Below are positions 61,786-64,000 of a stretch of 64,000 nt of DNA, in pieces. The DNA lies in the NCBI GenBank assembly GCA_965277415.1, contig CBDICS010000044.1:55983-119982 (forward strand), given 5' to 3'. Origin of the DNA: JAHDHW01 sp965277415. GTDB taxonomy: Bacteria; Bacteroidota; Bacteroidia; Chitinophagales; Saprospiraceae. The number at the start of each line of letters is the position of its first letter. Position 1 is the first letter of the stretch. The notes beneath the pieces are model-generated. The model had not been told where the DNA came from. It ran no database searches and saw only the letters and a list, made by a program, of their open reading frames with translations. A program made the position numbers and the translations under genes.

Positions 61786-62199
61786 TCAATGATCTACTTC
61801 AATATAATCATACGTGACAGGAGGACCTCCTAAATAAGCTTTTCCCTTTTCTTTTAATGCAATATGTATTGGATGTGTTTGATAGGTTTGGAAATCTATT
61901 TCATTAGCAAACCTCATTTGCATCATCAAGCCATAATCTGATAATGCTCTTGGATCCTTTAAATCTGCAAAAGTTCCTATTTCTAAATGTTTTAAGACAG
62001 GGATATTATTGAGTTTTTTAATTTCAGTGATAAGACCTTTTATATCTGTTCCTTTTTTTAATTTGAAGAAAACTTGATGAACTAATGGATAAGATTTACT
62101 ATTAGAAATTGTAGATTGTGTGACTTTTGCATCATGTGTATGACAGGCAAAGAATAAAAAACTTGTTATGAAAAGAAGAATGAATGATCTAGTAAGCAT
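61786..62199 (-). CDS. Dabb-domain (stress-responsive A/B barrel) lipoprotein
   Basis: The 137-residue protein from the ATG at 62199 has a lipoprotein signal peptide (LLFITSFLFFAC) and then a Dabb domain: PLVHQVFFKLKKGTDIKGLI, LEIGTFADLKDPRALSDYGLMMQMRF, and YQTHPIHIALKE. An in-frame ATG at 62274 would bury the signal peptide and overlap the divergent gene, so I reject it. Such barrel domains occur in many small proteins of uncertain role. It ends 69 bases upstream of the ArsR start. Confidence 0.85.
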   Translation of the reverse strand: MLTRSFILLFITSFLFFACHTHDAKVTQSTISNSKSYPLVHQVFFKLKKGTDIKGLITEIKKLNNIPVLKHLEIGTFADLKDPRALSDYGLMMQMRFANEIDFQTYQTHPIHIALKEKGKAYLGGPPVTYDYIEVDH

Positions 62200-62272
62200 G
62201 TTATGTGTTTTTTCAAAAACTATAAAGTTCTCTAATAATTTATAAAAAAGAAAAAATTCAATTCGAAAAATC

Positions 62273-62917
62273 ATGGAGGAAAATCTAAGAGAAAGATATA
62301 ATGCCTATGAAGATGAGAAATTATTTGAAATCCTAACTTCGACAAATAATGAATATGAAGTGCAAGCCCTTGAAATAGCTAGAGATATTCTAATTGAACG
62401 TGGCCATAATATAAATTTAAAGGCACTATTTACAGCGCAATTTGATAGTTATTTTGATGAAGACTTAATCGAAATAGTAGAATCGAGAAGAGACACGTAC
62501 CAATTAGTTGCTATAGAGGCGATAGAAGATATATTGAAGCAAAGAGGATACGAAATTGAAACTGAAACTGAAAAAAAAGCACAAGGCTTTAATTTCAAGC
62601 CACTTATAATTGGGATTATTTTACTTGCTTTCAACTTTTATTTATCTGGTGAAATTTATCGTTATAATATAACTGGAATTGGTTCTGAGATTTTAATATC
62701 TTATGTAAGAGATGTGGGTATCTTTCATGATGTGCTCATTAGATTGATTGTTATTGGTATAATAGCTTATTATAGCAATAAACAAAAAAGTAAGTACCTT
62801 GGATTCTGGGTTATTGCTGGAATAATATTCGGCGCTTGGGCTTTAATCGTTGTTGGCTTTTCAGAATTGATGACTGATTATTCTACACTTGATGAAGAGA
62901 ATAATAATGAAAACTAA
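62273..62917 (+). CDS. membrane protein with duplicated helical motif
   Basis: The 214-residue protein has two tandem helical motifs: residues about 8-42 (YNAYEDEKLFEILTSTNN, then EIARDILIERGHN) and about 54-90 (DSYFDEDLIEIVESRRD, then AIEDILKQRGYE). Three to four membrane helices follow in 105-205. The same motif occurs once in the protein at 4026-4328. No named family is recognised. The downstream metallo-beta-lactamase-fold gene starts 5 bases after the stop, so the two are probably co-transcribed. Confidence 0.72.
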   Translation: MEENLRERYNAYEDEKLFEILTSTNNEYEVQALEIARDILIERGHNINLKALFTAQFDSYFDEDLIEIVESRRDTYQLVAIEAIEDILKQRGYEIETETEKKAQGFNFKPLIIGIILLAFNFYLSGEIYRYNITGIGSEILISYVRDVGIFHDVLIRLIVIGIIAYYSNKQKSKYLGFWVIAGIIFGAWALIVVGFSELMTDYSTLDEENNNEN

Positions 62918-62922
62918 AAGCT

Positions 62923-63885
62923 ATGTTCTTACCTGAATTAAAAAGTAAATTTGATGAAGATATTTCAATCCTCATCTCATTGGACAACTACTCATCTCAC
63001 TTTATCTGTGAATGTGGAGATGCAAGTGGATTGACAGTGAAAGAATGCCAAAATACAGAGGCAATCTTTATTAGTCATACACATATAGATCATTTTATAA
63101 ATTTTGATTTTATTCTTAGACATCAAATTGGAATTGCAAGGAAAATTGTCATTTGTGGGTCCGAAGGAATCATCAGTCAAGTTCAATCAAAAATAAAAGG
63201 CTATCAATGGAATCTCATTGAAAAGGGTGCGATTACTTATGAAATCCGAGAAATAAAAAATACAGGCCAAATTGTGAGTGTAGAAATAAGCCCTCCTGAT
63301 TGGGAAATAGTAAAATTAAAAGAAGAAACTAAGCATTCAAAAACGATATATAGTAATGAAAGATTTGTGGTAGATTTTACTATTCTTGACCATAAAACTG
63401 CTTCTATTGCTTATTTGTTTAAAGAAAAAGACAGCGTGAAAATTAATATTGAAAACAGCGATTTTAAAGGTGGACCTTGGGTGAGCAAATTGAAAAAAGC
63501 ATTTGAAATAGGAGCGGATTCGACCATTATAGAAATTGAAGGGAAAGTGTATAAAGCAAATGAACTCTTCCATTTATTAGAAATCAAAAAAGGAGATACA
63601 TTGGGGGTGATTATGGATCATGCGGCAAATAAACCAAACCATGAGAAAATAAAAAGCCTATTTGAAGCTTGTAATAAGGTTTTTATTGAAAGTTTCTATA
63701 TGTTGAAAGATAAGGAATTTGCAAAATCAAATTATCACAGTTATTCAGAAGCATCTGCCAAAATCATGAAGGATAGTAATGTGAAAACAGCGATTCCTGT
63801 TCATTTTTCAAGAAAATATAAAGAGGATGAAGTAAACATTTTATTGGATGAATTCCATACTGAGTTTAATAAGAGAATCCTTTAA
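62923..63885 (+). CDS. metallo-beta-lactamase-fold hydrolase, RNase Z-like
   Basis: The 320-residue protein has the HxHxDH motif in FISHTHIDHFINFDF, a later aspartate region (IEIEGKVYKANELFH, then GDTLGVIMDHAANKPNH) and a final histidine in IPVHFSRKYKEDE. The spacing is like tRNase Z and related metal-dependent hydrolases, but the flexible arm of RNase Z is not apparent. The substrate is unknown. It is adjacent to the helical-motif membrane protein and is probably in the same transcript. Confidence 0.82.
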   Translation: MFLPELKSKFDEDISILISLDNYSSHFICECGDASGLTVKECQNTEAIFISHTHIDHFINFDFILRHQIGIARKIVICGSEGIISQVQSKIKGYQWNLIEKGAITYEIREIKNTGQIVSVEISPPDWEIVKLKEETKHSKTIYSNERFVVDFTILDHKTASIAYLFKEKDSVKINIENSDFKGGPWVSKLKKAFEIGADSTIIEIEGKVYKANELFHLLEIKKGDTLGVIMDHAANKPNHEKIKSLFEACNKVFIESFYMLKDKEFAKSNYHSYSEASAKIMKDSNVKTAIPVHFSRKYKEDEVNILLDEFHTEFNKRIL

Positions 63886-63953
63886 GCCTTCTCAATACTA
63901 ATTTCTTACAAAAAATTGGAACGCTATTACTAAAATAGCGATATTTCGCCCTT

Positions 63954-64000
63954 ATGAATGAAGAAAGAAATATTCCTGAGATAAAGTACCAGAATGTACA
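63954..64000 (+). CDS. start of an unknown gene, cut by the window edge
   Basis: An ATG at 63954 opens a frame, MNEERNIPEIKYQNV, that runs to the right edge. The IKYQNV segment is compatible with the start of an ABC transporter ATPase, but 15 residues are too few to tell. Only 68 bases separate it from the preceding gene. Confidence 0.4.
   Translation, partial: MNEERNIPEIKYQNV

Noticed and set aside
62200..62274. ATG at 62274 as the start of the Dabb lipoprotein
   Set aside because: It would put 25 residues before a good lipoprotein signal peptide and overlap the divergent gene's start.
1..64000. tRNA, rRNA, CRISPR arrays, insertion sequences, integrases
   Set aside because: No T-loop-like GGTTCGAATCC pattern, regularly spaced repeats, transposase or integrase motifs were found when reading both strands. 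A covariance-model search was not possible here.

Overview
The window is AT-rich bacterial DNA from a member of the Bacteroidota. Evidence for this: proteins with the C-terminal type IX secretion (T9SS) sorting domain, a PorE-like T9SS component, a TonB-dependent receptor paired with a DUF4249 lipoprotein, a DUF4296 lipoprotein, promoters of the TTG / TAnnTTTG type, and almost no Shine-Dalgarno sites. The style of the secreted proteins (choice-of-anchor L, DUF7619-like, GEVED-like modules) suggests the Saprospirales, but that is only an inference. No tRNA, rRNA, CRISPR array, insertion sequence or phage gene was seen.

Layout. 1-2.6 kb: a partial TPR protein, then a cysteine-less thioredoxin-like protein and a small soluble histidine kinase. 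2.7-8.0 kb: a secreted PKD protein, a small membrane protein, a TonB receptor and its lipoprotein. 8.0-13.7 kb: housekeeping genes (Nudix, YdcF-like, rhomboid, rlmH, sixA-like, DUF4296) and a PhoB/PhoR-like pair. 13.8-18 kb: OsmC, methionine synthesis (metZ-metX) and an M23 peptidase. 18.4-31.8 kb: PorE-like protein, a DUF4230-like protein, folP, a SPOR-like membrane protein, a YheT-type hydrolase, TamB and an EEP-family lipoprotein. 31.8-40 kb: aroC, a T9SS cargo protein, mutS2, nrnA and an FKBP lipoprotein. 40-48 kb: a second two-component system, a large secreted subtilase, and prfB with its programmed +1 frameshift. 48-50.5 kb: small proteins and cutA.

50.7-61.7 kb is the most distinctive region. 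It is a minus-strand sulfur-oxidation locus: a molybdopterin oxidoreductase without a Tat signal, a fused four-cluster ferredoxin/NrfD membrane subunit (together resembling SoeABC), two SulP transporters, a CstB-like persulfide dioxygenase-rhodanese fusion, and Crp/Fnr- and ArsR-family regulators rich in cysteine. The inferred pathway is persulfide to sulfite (CstB-like), sulfite to sulfate (Soe-like, electrons to quinone), and sulfate or sulfite movement by SulP. Two promoters of this locus share a 23-bp palindromic element, matching at 18 positions, about 100 bp upstream of the start codons. I found it by eye and saw it nowhere else.

The window ends with a Dabb lipoprotein, a membrane protein with a duplicated helical motif, a metallo-beta-lactamase-fold protein and the first codons of an unknown gene.
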